Virus record (IMG/VR): IMGVR_UViG_3300021088_000031
Location: 1 to 24,637 of that record
Reading direction: 5' to 3' (one strand)
Source of the DNA: a virus
Length of the DNA stretch: 24,637 nt
The translations under genes were made by a program, and so were the position numbers. Of this stretch, positions 12,244 to 19,700 are shown one piece after another (positions within the stretch are counted from its first letter, which is position 1; every line of letters begins with the position of its first letter). The notes under the pieces are model-generated. The model was not told the DNA's origin and searched no databases. It was given only the letters and a program-made list of their open reading frames with translations.

Positions 12244-12426
12244 TCAATTATTTTTTAAACTATCAGGTATTTCCGAATGATATTGTAATGATGTATCACC
12301 ATCAAGGTTAATATCGTTTGTATCTGCTTTAGTAAGGCTGTCAGTAAACCTTTTTTGTTTGTCAACGCCATTACACCCCGTTAAAGCAAAACAAATGCAT
12401 ATAGCGGCTATTATTGCGTATTTCAT
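12244..12426 (-). CDS. Small lipoprotein, 60 aa (possible outer spanin)
   Basis: The N-terminus MKYAIIAAICICFALTGCNG is a type II signal peptide with lipobox LTGC, so Cys 18 would be acylated. The mature part is ~43 polar residues. Size, lipidation and a place beside a holin-like protein and a nuclease fit an outer-membrane spanin, the last lysis step in Gram-negative hosts, but spanins have little sequence signature, so this is inference. It is the last gene of its operon, 3 bp after the holin-like gene. Confidence 0.7.
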   Translation of the reverse strand: MKYAIIAAICICFALTGCNGVDKQKRFTDSLTKADTNDINLDGDTSLQYHSEIPDSLKNN

Positions 12427-12429
12427 GGC

Positions 12430-12687
12430 TTATGATTTTACATTTACAGTATCAGCCGAGTTTACAACCGGATTAGCGGCCTGTGAGGCGATTGTATCAT
12501 CTTTTTTGGCGCTACCCGATGAACTGCCAAACCAGTACCCGAGAACGGTACCTAAAGCCCCTACATTGGCAATAGTAATTTGCGGATCAGGTTTAACGCC
12601 GGCAATAAGGCAAAAAAAGAAGTACACGAATACAAAGGATAAAACCACTATTGATAATATGCCCTTAATGTTTTTGTTTAAATCCAT
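12430..12687 (-). CDS. Holin-like membrane protein, 85 aa
   Basis: Two hydrophobic segments are present: residues ~9-29 (GILSIVVLSFVFVYFFFCLI) and ~38-52 (ITIANVGALGTVLGYWFGSS). They are followed by a Ser/Gly/Lys turn and a polar tail. The LGYWFGSSSGSAKK stretch resembles the end of phage holins of the three-helix type, where a YFGSS-like motif is common. Holins make the membrane lesion that releases a cytoplasmic endolysin, and the lysozyme at 14804 lacks its own signal, so a holin is expected nearby. The neighbours are the lipoprotein and the secreted nuclease. Confidence 0.65.
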   Translation of the reverse strand: MDLNKNIKGILSIVVLSFVFVYFFFCLIAGVKPDPQITIANVGALGTVLGYWFGSSSGSAKKDDTIASQAANPVVNSADTVNVKS

Positions 12688-12689
12688 TG

Positions 12690-13256
12690 TTAATTTACTT
12701 TGTAATAAGTGAAAGGATGTTTTGAAACTGTATCATTATTGGGGACAATGTATTTTTCAAAATGTCCCGAATACCTCAACTCTTTAATTGTATAGGTAGG
12801 TATCACAACGTTATCCGGTTTTAGATATCCGGACACGCCGTTCCAATAAACCTTAACATTAACAGGTTGATTTAATTTACGTGTGTAGGCCTCAAGTTGT
12901 AACCAAACCAACCTATTATTATTGGGTCGTTGTGGGAAAGTGTTTGCAAAGTCGAACGAATTATACTCATCAGTTTTATTGCCGTTCTCGTCGCTGGCAT
13001 CGCAATTATGTCCAATATCAAATCCGCTTTTTGCATAATCCTTTGACAGGTTAACGCGGCCACCAGTGGCATGAAATCCCGCTTCGCGACCAACCGCCTT
13101 AACATGTGGTGCCGCTGTCCATATAACGCTATCAGGTATTAATGTTTTTGCGTTCCAATAATCAGTATATCCGGGATAAACGATTTTAACGGTTTGGGCA
13201 AGTGCCGGGCTGCAGCCATATGCCAGCATACATAAAAGATAAAAAACTTTTTTCAT
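12690..13256 (-). CDS. Secreted DNA/RNA non-specific endonuclease, 188 aa
   Basis: A Sec signal peptide (MKKVFYLLCMLAYGCSPALAQ) precedes a beta-beta-alpha-metal nuclease. GFDIGHNCDASD corresponds to the DRGH motif (catalytic His 83, Arg replaced by Ile), and FANTFPQRPNNNRLVWLQLE gives the Mg-binding Asn (~114) and Glu 122 with the 8-residue spacing of Serratia nuclease (Asn119, Glu127). The enzyme should cut DNA and RNA in the periplasm or outside. Within a lysis block it could clear host nucleic acid after lysis or act against competing DNA; the role is inferred. It sits 2 bp from the holin-like gene. Confidence 0.9.
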   Translation of the reverse strand: MKKVFYLLCMLAYGCSPALAQTVKIVYPGYTDYWNAKTLIPDSVIWTAAPHVKAVGREAGFHATGGRVNLSKDYAKSGFDIGHNCDASDENGNKTDEYNSFDFANTFPQRPNNNRLVWLQLEAYTRKLNQPVNVKVYWNGVSGYLKPDNVVIPTYTIKELRYSGHFEKYIVPNNDTVSKHPFTYYKVN

Positions 13257-13260
13257 GTGA

Positions 13261-13524
13261 TTATTTTTTAAGGGTGTCTATTTGTTGTTTTACGCGGCTG
13301 TTGATCCGGTTTAAATCAATAGCCCATAATGTTTTTTGAGCATCGTTGGCGCCGTGTGTGGCCTCGTAAACTATTTGGTTAATTCGACGGTAGTCTGATA
13401 GCTTTACTACTATTACGGTGTCTGAAACGCGCCTGCTGTCAATAAGAGCGGCACCCGCAATATTAATAGTCATAAATAAAACGACTAATGAAATAAGGCC
13501 AATTGTGGTAAGTGTTTTTTTCAT
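13261..13524 (-). CDS. Small membrane-anchored or exported protein, 87 aa
   Basis: A hydrophobic N-terminal segment (residues ~6-27, TTIGLISLVVLFMTINIAGA) acts as a signal anchor or signal peptide. It is followed by a helical, charged periplasmic part ending QQIDTLKK. Such a layout would fit an inner-membrane spanin component, but there is no firm signature. It is spaced 2-4 bp from its neighbours, so it is co-transcribed. Confidence 0.65.
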   Translation of the reverse strand: MKKTLTTIGLISLVVLFMTINIAGAALIDSRRVSDTVIVVKLSDYRRINQIVYEATHGANDAQKTLWAIDLNRINSRVKQQIDTLKK

Positions 13525-13526
13525 GG

Positions 13527-13850
13527 TTAATTTAGTTTGATGTGATATTTTGTTTCAAGATATTTTTTACGGTTAAGCATTATTTGTTTTTCGATTATGG
13601 CATTTTCTACCTGTATGACACTATCTATTTTGTGTTGATAGAAAGTTTCAAACCTTTGATATTTTAAAGCCTCCTTATCATCCTGTGCTGTCGCCTTATC
13701 ATAAAAATACTGGCTTATTTCTTGATATTTAGCAACGCTATCAGCCCAATTTTCGCCATACCAAAAACCGTAGTTAGTAATGCCTTTTTGAGCCTTAACG
13801 GTAAAGGCAATTAAGTAAAATAACGAAAGTAAAACAAGCTTAATTTTCAT
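13527..13850 (-). CDS. Exported helical protein, 107 aa
   Basis: Sec signal peptide MKIKLVLLSLFYLIAFTVKAQ, then a mature part with an aromatic start (GITNYGFWYGENWADSV) and long charged helices, probably coiled-coil, to the end. No family is recognised. It is the first gene of the lysis/export operon (13850 down to 12244), with promoter elements at 13865-13900. Confidence 0.7.
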   Translation of the reverse strand: MKIKLVLLSLFYLIAFTVKAQKGITNYGFWYGENWADSVAKYQEISQYFYDKATAQDDKEALKYQRFETFYQHKIDSVIQVENAIIEKQIMLNRKKYLETKYHIKLN

Positions 13851-13864
13851 GGTTTATTTTTATC

Positions 13865-13900
13865 CAAAAATAGATAATAATTATCTTAATTAAAAGCAAA
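13865..13900 (-). promoter_or_regulatory. Probable promoter of the lysis/export operon, with a palindrome
   Basis: Reading leftward: TTTG (13900-13897), then TATTTTTG (13872-13865) at a longer spacing of 24 bp, so the fit to the consensus is imperfect. Between the boxes, AGATAAT-A-ATTATCT (13872-13886) is a perfect 15-bp palindrome, which makes a good operator candidate. Confidence 0.4.
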
Positions 13901-13941
13901 TTAATTAGCGTAATATAATAGAGTCTTATGTTTTGTTTTTG

Positions 13942-13949
13942 TACTTTTG
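13942..13949 (+). promoter_or_regulatory. -7 element upstream of the Thg1-like gene
   Basis: TACTTTTG fits TAnnTTTG about 36 bp upstream of the ATG at 13985. No TTTG lies at the ideal 19-bp distance. The leader holds a small AGCG/CGCT hairpin (13963-13978). Confidence 0.5.
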
Positions 13950-13984
13950 TGTGCCGTAATTCAGCGGTGTAAAACGCTAAGAAA

Positions 13985-14719
13985 ATGAATACAGAACCAA
14001 TTGGCGACCGTATGAAGCGGTTGTATGAAAACGTTACACGCTATCAATTACAAGGCAGAACATATACTATTATACGTATAGATGGTAAAGCCTTTCACAC
14101 CTACACAAAGGGCTTAAAGAGGCCTTTTGATGAACAATTGATATTAGATATGGATGAAACGGCTTGTTATCTATGTAAAGAGATACAAGGGGCTAAATTT
14201 GCCTTTGTTCAATCAGATGAAATATCAATATTACTTACTGATTTTGATAGCTTAACATCACAAGCATGGTTTGACGGAAATATTCAAAAACAAGCCTCAA
14301 TAAGTGCGAGTTTAGCAACTGCAATGTTTAATCAACTACGTCCAGGAAAATTAGCTCATTTTGATGCAAGGGTTTTTCAAATAAGCGATAAAACAGAAGT
14401 TGAAAATTATTTTATTTGGAGACAGCAAGATTGCACACGAAATTCTATTTCATCCGTTGCTCAATCTATGTATTCGGCAAAACAATTGCATGGTAAATCA
14501 ACGGATAACATGCAGGAAATGATATTTCAAAAAGGTATTAATTGGAATGATTACGATCTTAAATTAAAAAGAGGCAGATTAATAACTAAATATCATTATG
14601 AAAAAAATGGGGCTATTCGTTCTAATTGGAAATCAATCGGGTGCCCTATATTCACACAAGAAAGAAATTTTATCAGTTTAATAATACCTGATAGAAATGG
14701 AATTAACCAATTAGGTTGA
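13985..14719 (+). CDS. Thg1-like protein (3'-5' tRNA nucleotidyltransferase), 244 aa
   Basis: Thg1-family enzymes add nucleotides to the 5' end of tRNAs in the 3'-5' direction; eukaryotic Thg1 adds G-1 to tRNA-His, while bacterial and archaeal Thg1-like proteins (TLPs) repair truncated 5' ends on a template. The signatures are clear: RIDGKAFHTYTKGLKRPFD (metal ligand Asp 33), FVQSDEISILL (Asp 78/Glu 79), HFDARVF at ~125, and NYFIWRQQDCTRNSIS at ~141-156. RNS rather than the eukaryotic HINNLYNT after WRQxDC points to the TLP type. The length is normal for the family and no key residue is missing. It lies opposite to its neighbours with its own -7 box and terminator, the arrangement of a phage moron gene. 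A role in repairing tRNAs damaged during infection is inference. Confidence 0.93.
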   Translation: MNTEPIGDRMKRLYENVTRYQLQGRTYTIIRIDGKAFHTYTKGLKRPFDEQLILDMDETACYLCKEIQGAKFAFVQSDEISILLTDFDSLTSQAWFDGNIQKQASISASLATAMFNQLRPGKLAHFDARVFQISDKTEVENYFIWRQQDCTRNSISSVAQSMYSAKQLHGKSTDNMQEMIFQKGINWNDYDLKLKRGRLITKYHYEKNGAIRSNWKSIGCPIFTQERNFISLIIPDRNGINQLG

Positions 14720-14745
14720 TTAGCGTTATCCTATTTTGGTTAACT

Positions 14746-14767
14746 AAGCCCCTTACAAAGGGGGCTT
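14746..14767 (+). terminator. Rho-independent terminator of the Thg1-like gene
   Basis: AAGCCCC (14746-14752) pairs with GGGGCTT (14761-14767) over an 8-nt loop, followed by ATTGTTT. It faces the end of the minus-strand lysozyme gene. Confidence 0.75.
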
Positions 14768-14803
14768 ATTGTTTAAAAAAAGTGGTAAAATTAAAAAGCC
14801 ACT

Positions 14804-15262
14804 TTACGACATATAAACTTCATATTCTTTTGTCCTGCGTTCAACAAGGTCTTCCAAAGGCTTACCGCCGGCTTTTGACCACATTAGAAACGCTGCTTTT
14901 AATTCCGGCCCTGATACATTAGAATTTACAAGGCGATGAACTGTAGAGCCTTTAAATCCACCCGTACCAATGTTATAAGTAAGGCTTACTAAAGCATTGT
15001 ATTGGTTTTGTGTTAAATCGGGGCGAGTTGTGGAAGATACGGCCAGTTCAAAAGGCTTAACAAGTTGCAAAAACATGCTATCGGCTTGCGCTTGCGATAT
15101 TGGCGGGTCACTCATGGTAACTTTCTTTCCAGTCCCAGGATAATAGGTCATTCCTGTGCCAATAGTGGGGATACCTACCTGATCCAGGTACGGGTGTAAA
15201 ACGCATCCTTCAAATTGCGCTATAAGCCTTATTCCGGCCTCGTCTAATTGTGTAATTTGCAT
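14804..15262 (-). CDS. Phage lysozyme (GH24 endolysin), 152 aa
   Basis: This enzyme hydrolyses the glycan strands of peptidoglycan to release phage. FEG (catalytic Glu 18), PYLDQVGIPTIGTG with Asp 27 and Thr 33 gives the E-8aa-D-5aa-T triad of T4-type lysozymes. The later motifs QNQYNALVSLTYNIGTGGF and a final RRTKEYEVY match the family, and the length is normal. There is no signal peptide or SAR anchor, so export should depend on a holin. It has its own terminator upstream (15311-15344) that separates it from the gene at 15372. Confidence 0.93.
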   Translation of the reverse strand: MQITQLDEAGIRLIAQFEGCVLHPYLDQVGIPTIGTGMTYYPGTGKKVTMSDPPISQAQADSMFLQLVKPFELAVSSTTRPDLTQNQYNALVSLTYNIGTGGFKGSTVHRLVNSNVSGPELKAAFLMWSKAGGKPLEDLVERRTKEYEVYMS

Positions 15263-15275
15263 AAATTTTTTTCTT

Positions 15276-15299
15276 CAAAATTACTTAAACATTATCAAA
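15276..15299 (-). promoter_or_regulatory. Possible promoter of the lysozyme gene
   Basis: TAATTTTG (15283-15276) on the minus strand fits TAnnTTTG 13 bp before the ATG at 15262. TTTG copies lie 12 and 22 bp upstream instead of the ideal 19. A separate promoter is expected because a terminator precedes this gene. Confidence 0.4.
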
Positions 15300-15310
15300 C
15301 TTTTGCAAAT

Positions 15311-15344
15311 AAAAAAGCCGCTCAATTTCTCAACTGTACGGCTT
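15311..15344 (-). terminator. Rho-independent terminator after the gene at 15372
   Basis: On the minus strand AAGCCG, an 18-nt loop containing its own weak pairing, CGGCTT (complement at 15315-15320 and 15339-15344), then TTTTATTT. Confidence 0.75.
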
Positions 15345-15371
15345 CCGATTTATTCACTCTTAAAATTTATC

Positions 15372-16070
15372 TCACCCTACAATATATTTATTGTTTTCAA
15401 TATTCGGCACATTCGCCACTTGATACGGTTTTTTATCAACGGGAATTGTTTTAACGCGATTACGTATCTTATCCCAATAATCATACCCTTGCGGAGATGA
15501 TCCAAAATCAAACGCTATATCTAATGCCTCACCTGCGTCTTTAGCTTCCATATCACATTTTTCTATTGGGGTATTATTAAAGGCATTCATCCGTTCTCCA
15601 TCGGCTAAACACATTTCAAAATAATGCCTGATTGTGCCATCGTAACGGCTTTTTTTTGGTACAGATGATTTGACATAATTGGAAAGCATTTCGCCTTTTA
15701 AAACATCAAGCCTGTCAAACATTTCGGTAATACAGGCAACACAACTTTCCGTGGTTGCATCGTCATTTCTTGATGTCATATATAATTGCTTTTGTATGAT
15801 AGCAACGGCAATTGAAAATTCATCTTTGAGCGCAACAGGCTTTATTGATGTAAGCGAATGGTTGGCCGTATTAAAACATGACGCTATATCGAATAACCAG
15901 TTTTTTTCAGCGTTTAGCGGCGACCGTAAGAAGTCGGTCAATAAATCATCTTTGGGGTCGTCTTGCCCGATAAATTCTTCAGAATGTAAATCCAATGGTT
16001 GCACTATTTGTAAAACAGGATTAATGCCGTCGAAGTGACGTTCGTAAGTTACTTTTAATGTACTTTTCAT
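15372..16070 (-). CDS. Hypothetical phage protein, 232 aa
   Basis: Soluble protein with Cys at ~65, 110 and 113. The C-terminal region FGSSPQGYDYWDKIRNRV resembles the SPxGxDYWxxI ending that I recall from phage proteins of unknown function; no catalytic motif is visible elsewhere. It is a single-gene unit: its own promoter (16114-16121) with an operator-like palindrome upstream and its own terminator. Independent control between two lysis genes suggests a moron or regulatory gene. Confidence 0.7.
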   Translation of the reverse strand: MKSTLKVTYERHFDGINPVLQIVQPLDLHSEEFIGQDDPKDDLLTDFLRSPLNAEKNWLFDIASCFNTANHSLTSIKPVALKDEFSIAVAIIQKQLYMTSRNDDATTESCVACITEMFDRLDVLKGEMLSNYVKSSVPKKSRYDGTIRHYFEMCLADGERMNAFNNTPIEKCDMEAKDAGEALDIAFDFGSSPQGYDYWDKIRNRVKTIPVDKKPYQVANVPNIENNKYIVG

Positions 16071-16113
16071 AAAATTGTTTTTACTCGCTGGCGATATTGC
16101 TCAAGCGGTAATA

Positions 16114-16158
16114 CAAAGATAAATAACACTTTTCAAATTACATTACGGGAACCCGTAA
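16114..16158 (-). promoter_or_regulatory. Promoter and palindromic operator for the gene at 15372-16070
   Basis: TATCTTTG (16121-16114) is a perfect -7 match on the minus strand, with TTTG 12 bp upstream (not the usual 19). Just beyond, TTACGGG-AA-CCCGTAA (16143-16158) is a perfect 7-bp inverted repeat with 2-bp spacer, a strong operator candidate for a dimeric regulator. Confidence 0.6.
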
Positions 16159-16177
16159 AACGCAATATTTATTTTAT

Positions 16178-16211
16178 AAAAAAGCCTCCTTATCCTTGCG
16201 ATTCGGAGGCT
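16178..16211 (-). terminator. Rho-independent terminator after the gene at 16275
   Basis: AGCCTCC (16183-16189) pairs with GGAGGCT (16205-16211); reading leftward the stem is followed by TTTTTTAT. It ends the tail-side transcript before the palindromic promoter region. Confidence 0.85.
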
Positions 16212-16274
16212 CTCACATACAAAAAATAACAATGAGAAAAAACGCCTTTGAGAGGCTGTCCTGCTATATCAAAT

Positions 16275-16733
16275 TTACTTATTATTTTGCGAATAAGTAA
16301 CAATTCTTTTTCCGCTTGCATCATAGTGATATTGTTCACCACCAGGCAATGATAACCGGGCTTTTATAGCCTCTAATTGCTGCTTATAATATTTACGGTC
16401 GGTTGCCAATTGTATTTTAACGTCTGAACTGTTTTTATAAATCGATGTGAAATTAACGCTATCCTTAATGATCTTTTCATCTAACTTTTTATCAAGTTTT
16501 AAGACGGTCAATTTCAATTCGGAAACAGCATCAATAACCTTAGCGTTTTCGGGCTTTTTAACCACGTTGTTATCATACTTCCAAAATCCGCTAACTACCG
16601 TTCCAGTGGCCACTATAACACCAAAAATAAAAACAAATAAAGGCCACCACCTTTTTATCATGTCAATTTCATTGGCTATCTTATTGATAGTTTCATGCTG
16701 CTCTGTCGCTGCTTGTTTTTCTTCTGCGCTCAT
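16275..16733 (-). CDS. Membrane-anchored coiled-coil protein, 152 aa (possible inner spanin or holin accessory)
   Basis: A polar N-terminus (~28 residues) precedes one membrane span (WPLFVFIFGVIVATGTVVSG, residues ~30-50). A long helical segment with heptad-like Leu/Val spacing follows (DAVSELKLTVLKLDKKLDE) to residue ~130, and then a short polar tail. With N-in, C-out topology it would place the coiled coil in the periplasm, like an inner-membrane spanin, but the sequence has no specific signature. It lies between the tail genes and the lysis genes, where late lysis or tail-release functions are common. Confidence 0.65.
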   Translation of the reverse strand: MSAEEKQAATEQHETINKIANEIDMIKRWWPLFVFIFGVIVATGTVVSGFWKYDNNVVKKPENAKVIDAVSELKLTVLKLDKKLDEKIIKDSVNFTSIYKNSSDVKIQLATDRKYYKQQLEAIKARLSLPGGEQYHYDASGKRIVTYSQNNK

Positions 16734-16763
16734 TATTTTAAAGGATGTTTCTGTTTATGATAT

Positions 16764-19700
16764 TTACTCTGCTATCCAATTAGTGCCGTTATAAAACGCT
16801 TTTGTAACTATAGTACCGCCGCCTACTAATGTAATTCCAAATGAAGGTGTTAACGCATCTGTGACATAGGCCGTCATTCCTGTTACACCAGTAGGCAAGG
16901 TGGCTACAGTATATCCCTTTAATTGGACGGTGGCAAAGAAAGCGGCATTATCAGTCGTGTTGTTAAAAGTTACATCAGCATGTCCGGTTGTGGCGTTTCC
17001 TATTACATAATTATCATCGCTGGTATTATTTAACCCTACTGTCCATTTTGTTACCCCTGCACTTTGATACGGAATATTTGCAACGCCTCCTGCCATTGTA
17101 GTGCGGTTAAATATTAATTGCGGGGCTACTGATGAAATTGTTTGGAATGTGGTAAATGTATTTGCAACGTTAGATTGAATAATGTTAGAAGTCCATGTCA
17201 TTCCTGTACCACCACTATTTACTATAGGTACTTGGTTAGCAGTTCCGGCAGTTGCTGCGAAATAAAGAAGCCCATTATTGTCTACAGAAAATTTAGAAGT
17301 GTAAGAAGCTATAGCACCTGTATTTGCGGAGTTTGTTCCGGCATCGATCAGCATTTTTGTACCTGATCCTGTTCCTGCATCATAGGCTTGAAACCATCCC
17401 ACTTTCCACCCGGAAGTACCTGTTCCAACCCCGTTATTTAAAAAGAAGTTCGTTGCCGGCGTAATACCAGATGAAATTGTTCCTGCAATATTGTAATTAA
17501 ACTGCAAACCTTGAAATCCAACTGTAGAATTATTGCTACCTGAAAAGTACATAGCAGCGCTATTTGAAGTACCACCACCGGCTAATCTCAAATCAGAATA
17601 AGTTGAATTACTAAACTCAAAACCCTTTAGGCCGGTAACGTTTAGGGTTCCCCCTCCCTGTGACGTAAATGTCCAAAATCCGTTTGTGCTTAATGCCGGT
17701 TGCGTTACTACCAACCGACTATAGTTTGTGGTTTGGTCTGTAGAATTATACCAAGCCTGCTGTGCACCACTTGATAGGCTTGCTAAGGTAACAAGGTTTG
17801 TTGGGGCACCCGTTCCAAACCCCCACCATCCGTTATTTAATATAGCACCGGCAACCGTTGCACCTGCGTTGCCAACGTTAAAATCGATCGCAGCCGAAGT
17901 ACTTGTGCCATTTCCGGAAGTTCCCTGTAAGGTCAATATATCTGTTATGCCGGTACCACCGGTCAACGTTCTTCCACCCGAAACACCTGCTATATTCACC
18001 GATGAACTTAATACGCCGGCTGATGAAGTTTGAACTATGCCGCCTGCTATATTTAGACCAGGTATTGTTGTTACCCCCGCGGACGATATTGTCATTGCAT
18101 CTGTAGCACCGTTATTCACAACAAAGTGTATAGCGTTGGATGTTGTTGTACCGATAGCTAAATCAGCTGAAGTAGAAGTTAAGTAAACATTATTAGCTAC
18201 GTTAAGCGCTCCTGAACCAACCCAACCTGAACTATTCATGCCAAAATCACCATAAAATGTTGTTGCAGTACTGTTATTATTATTAACAACAACGTCAGAA
18301 CTTGCAGCAGAGCCGCTGTTACTATTCTGTATTATAAGTTGATTATAAGTATTCGCCGAACTTTGAAAAATGCCCAATATATTGGTATCCGAATAGGTAA
18401 GCGCGCCAACGTCAATTTTTCCAGCGGTAACAGTGGCGGTCACTGCCAGGCTACCAAGCGTTCCAACACTGGTAAGTGATGAATTAACAAATGATGCAGG
18501 TAAAGTTGTTGCTGATGCCGATAAATATCCCAATCCGGTTACATAATTCTGTACAGCAGTACTCGACGGATATTGAGTTGCCGATGCCGATAATGTTGTT
18601 TGAAGATTTACTGTGGTTTGTAAAGCAGACCTTGAATTTAAACTATTAGTATAATAAAGATTAGTACCGTCATTTTCAATCGAACCACTTAACGGTGATA
18701 CCAATAATCCTACCGCTACTGGAATTACAAGTGGTGCTACGGTAGTAGTTCCGGATGCTAACGTTACTGTGCCTGTAAAAGTTGGATTTGTAATAGTAGC
18801 AAAATTATTTCCGACAAATGCTGTTGTTGCAATTTTTGTGCTTTTATCTGTTCCAATCTGTGTTGTTGCTGTTACCGCCGACCCTATCGAAATAGGAGTA
18901 AATACGCCCGTTCCGCTCAATGTGGCAGCCAATGTAACACCTCCGTACCATTTAAATGATTGCGATGTAGTAGCTACCGACGACCATAGTACGCCGCTAT
19001 CCTCACCGAAACCATAATCAGTAGTACTACCAGTTATAGCAGGCGCAATAACAATTCTCGTTCCAACCGACCTTGTCGTGAATGATGGAGGTGCTACTAT
19101 ATTCGTTGGATTAAATAATAATATATTTGATGTGGTATTATTCATTTTTAAAAAACCGCCATCAAACTCCCCTGTCCCTGCTGTCCATAATCCAGCTCCT
19201 GCCTGTTGCACTGATACTTGATTTTCTAACCAATTTGTCATGGCTATTTCACCAACGTTTCCTGTTAATTTATTCCGCACTAACAGGCTATCAGCACCTG
19301 AAAAAGTTAACGTGTTTGGGGTGTAATCAAGGGTTAACCCGTTTCTTATTTTATTAAACACAAGGGTTGAAGACGCTACAGGCGGCGTAGCTATCCAAAT
19401 ATCCCCGAAGAAGTCAACAACGCTGTTTGTGCCTGTGTTACTTGTGCCGTTCCAGGATAGGTTAAAAGATGGGGTAACATTCCATTGAGTGTTGTGAAAC
19501 GTAGTATTAGTGCAATTTTGCACATATAAGGCGGTTGTTCCGGTATTTAGATTTTCAAACCTTATGCCGGTACTATTGGCAAGATAAATATTCGAATAAA
19601 CGTTGCAGCTTGCAAAAGTATATCCTAATGTTATCCCATCTGTAAAGATGCCGGCTTGGCCGCAGTGATTAAAGCTTGTGCCCGTAACGGTTGAATGTCC

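Noticed and set aside
12359-12712. 117-codon plus-strand frame over the lipoprotein and holin-like genes
   Set aside because: The minus strand has two well-spaced genes with a lipobox and membrane spans; the plus frame has no start context or neighbours.
14716-14922. Plus-strand frame overlapping the stop of the Thg1-like gene
   Set aside because: It crosses the terminator at 14746-14767 and the 3' end of the lysozyme gene.
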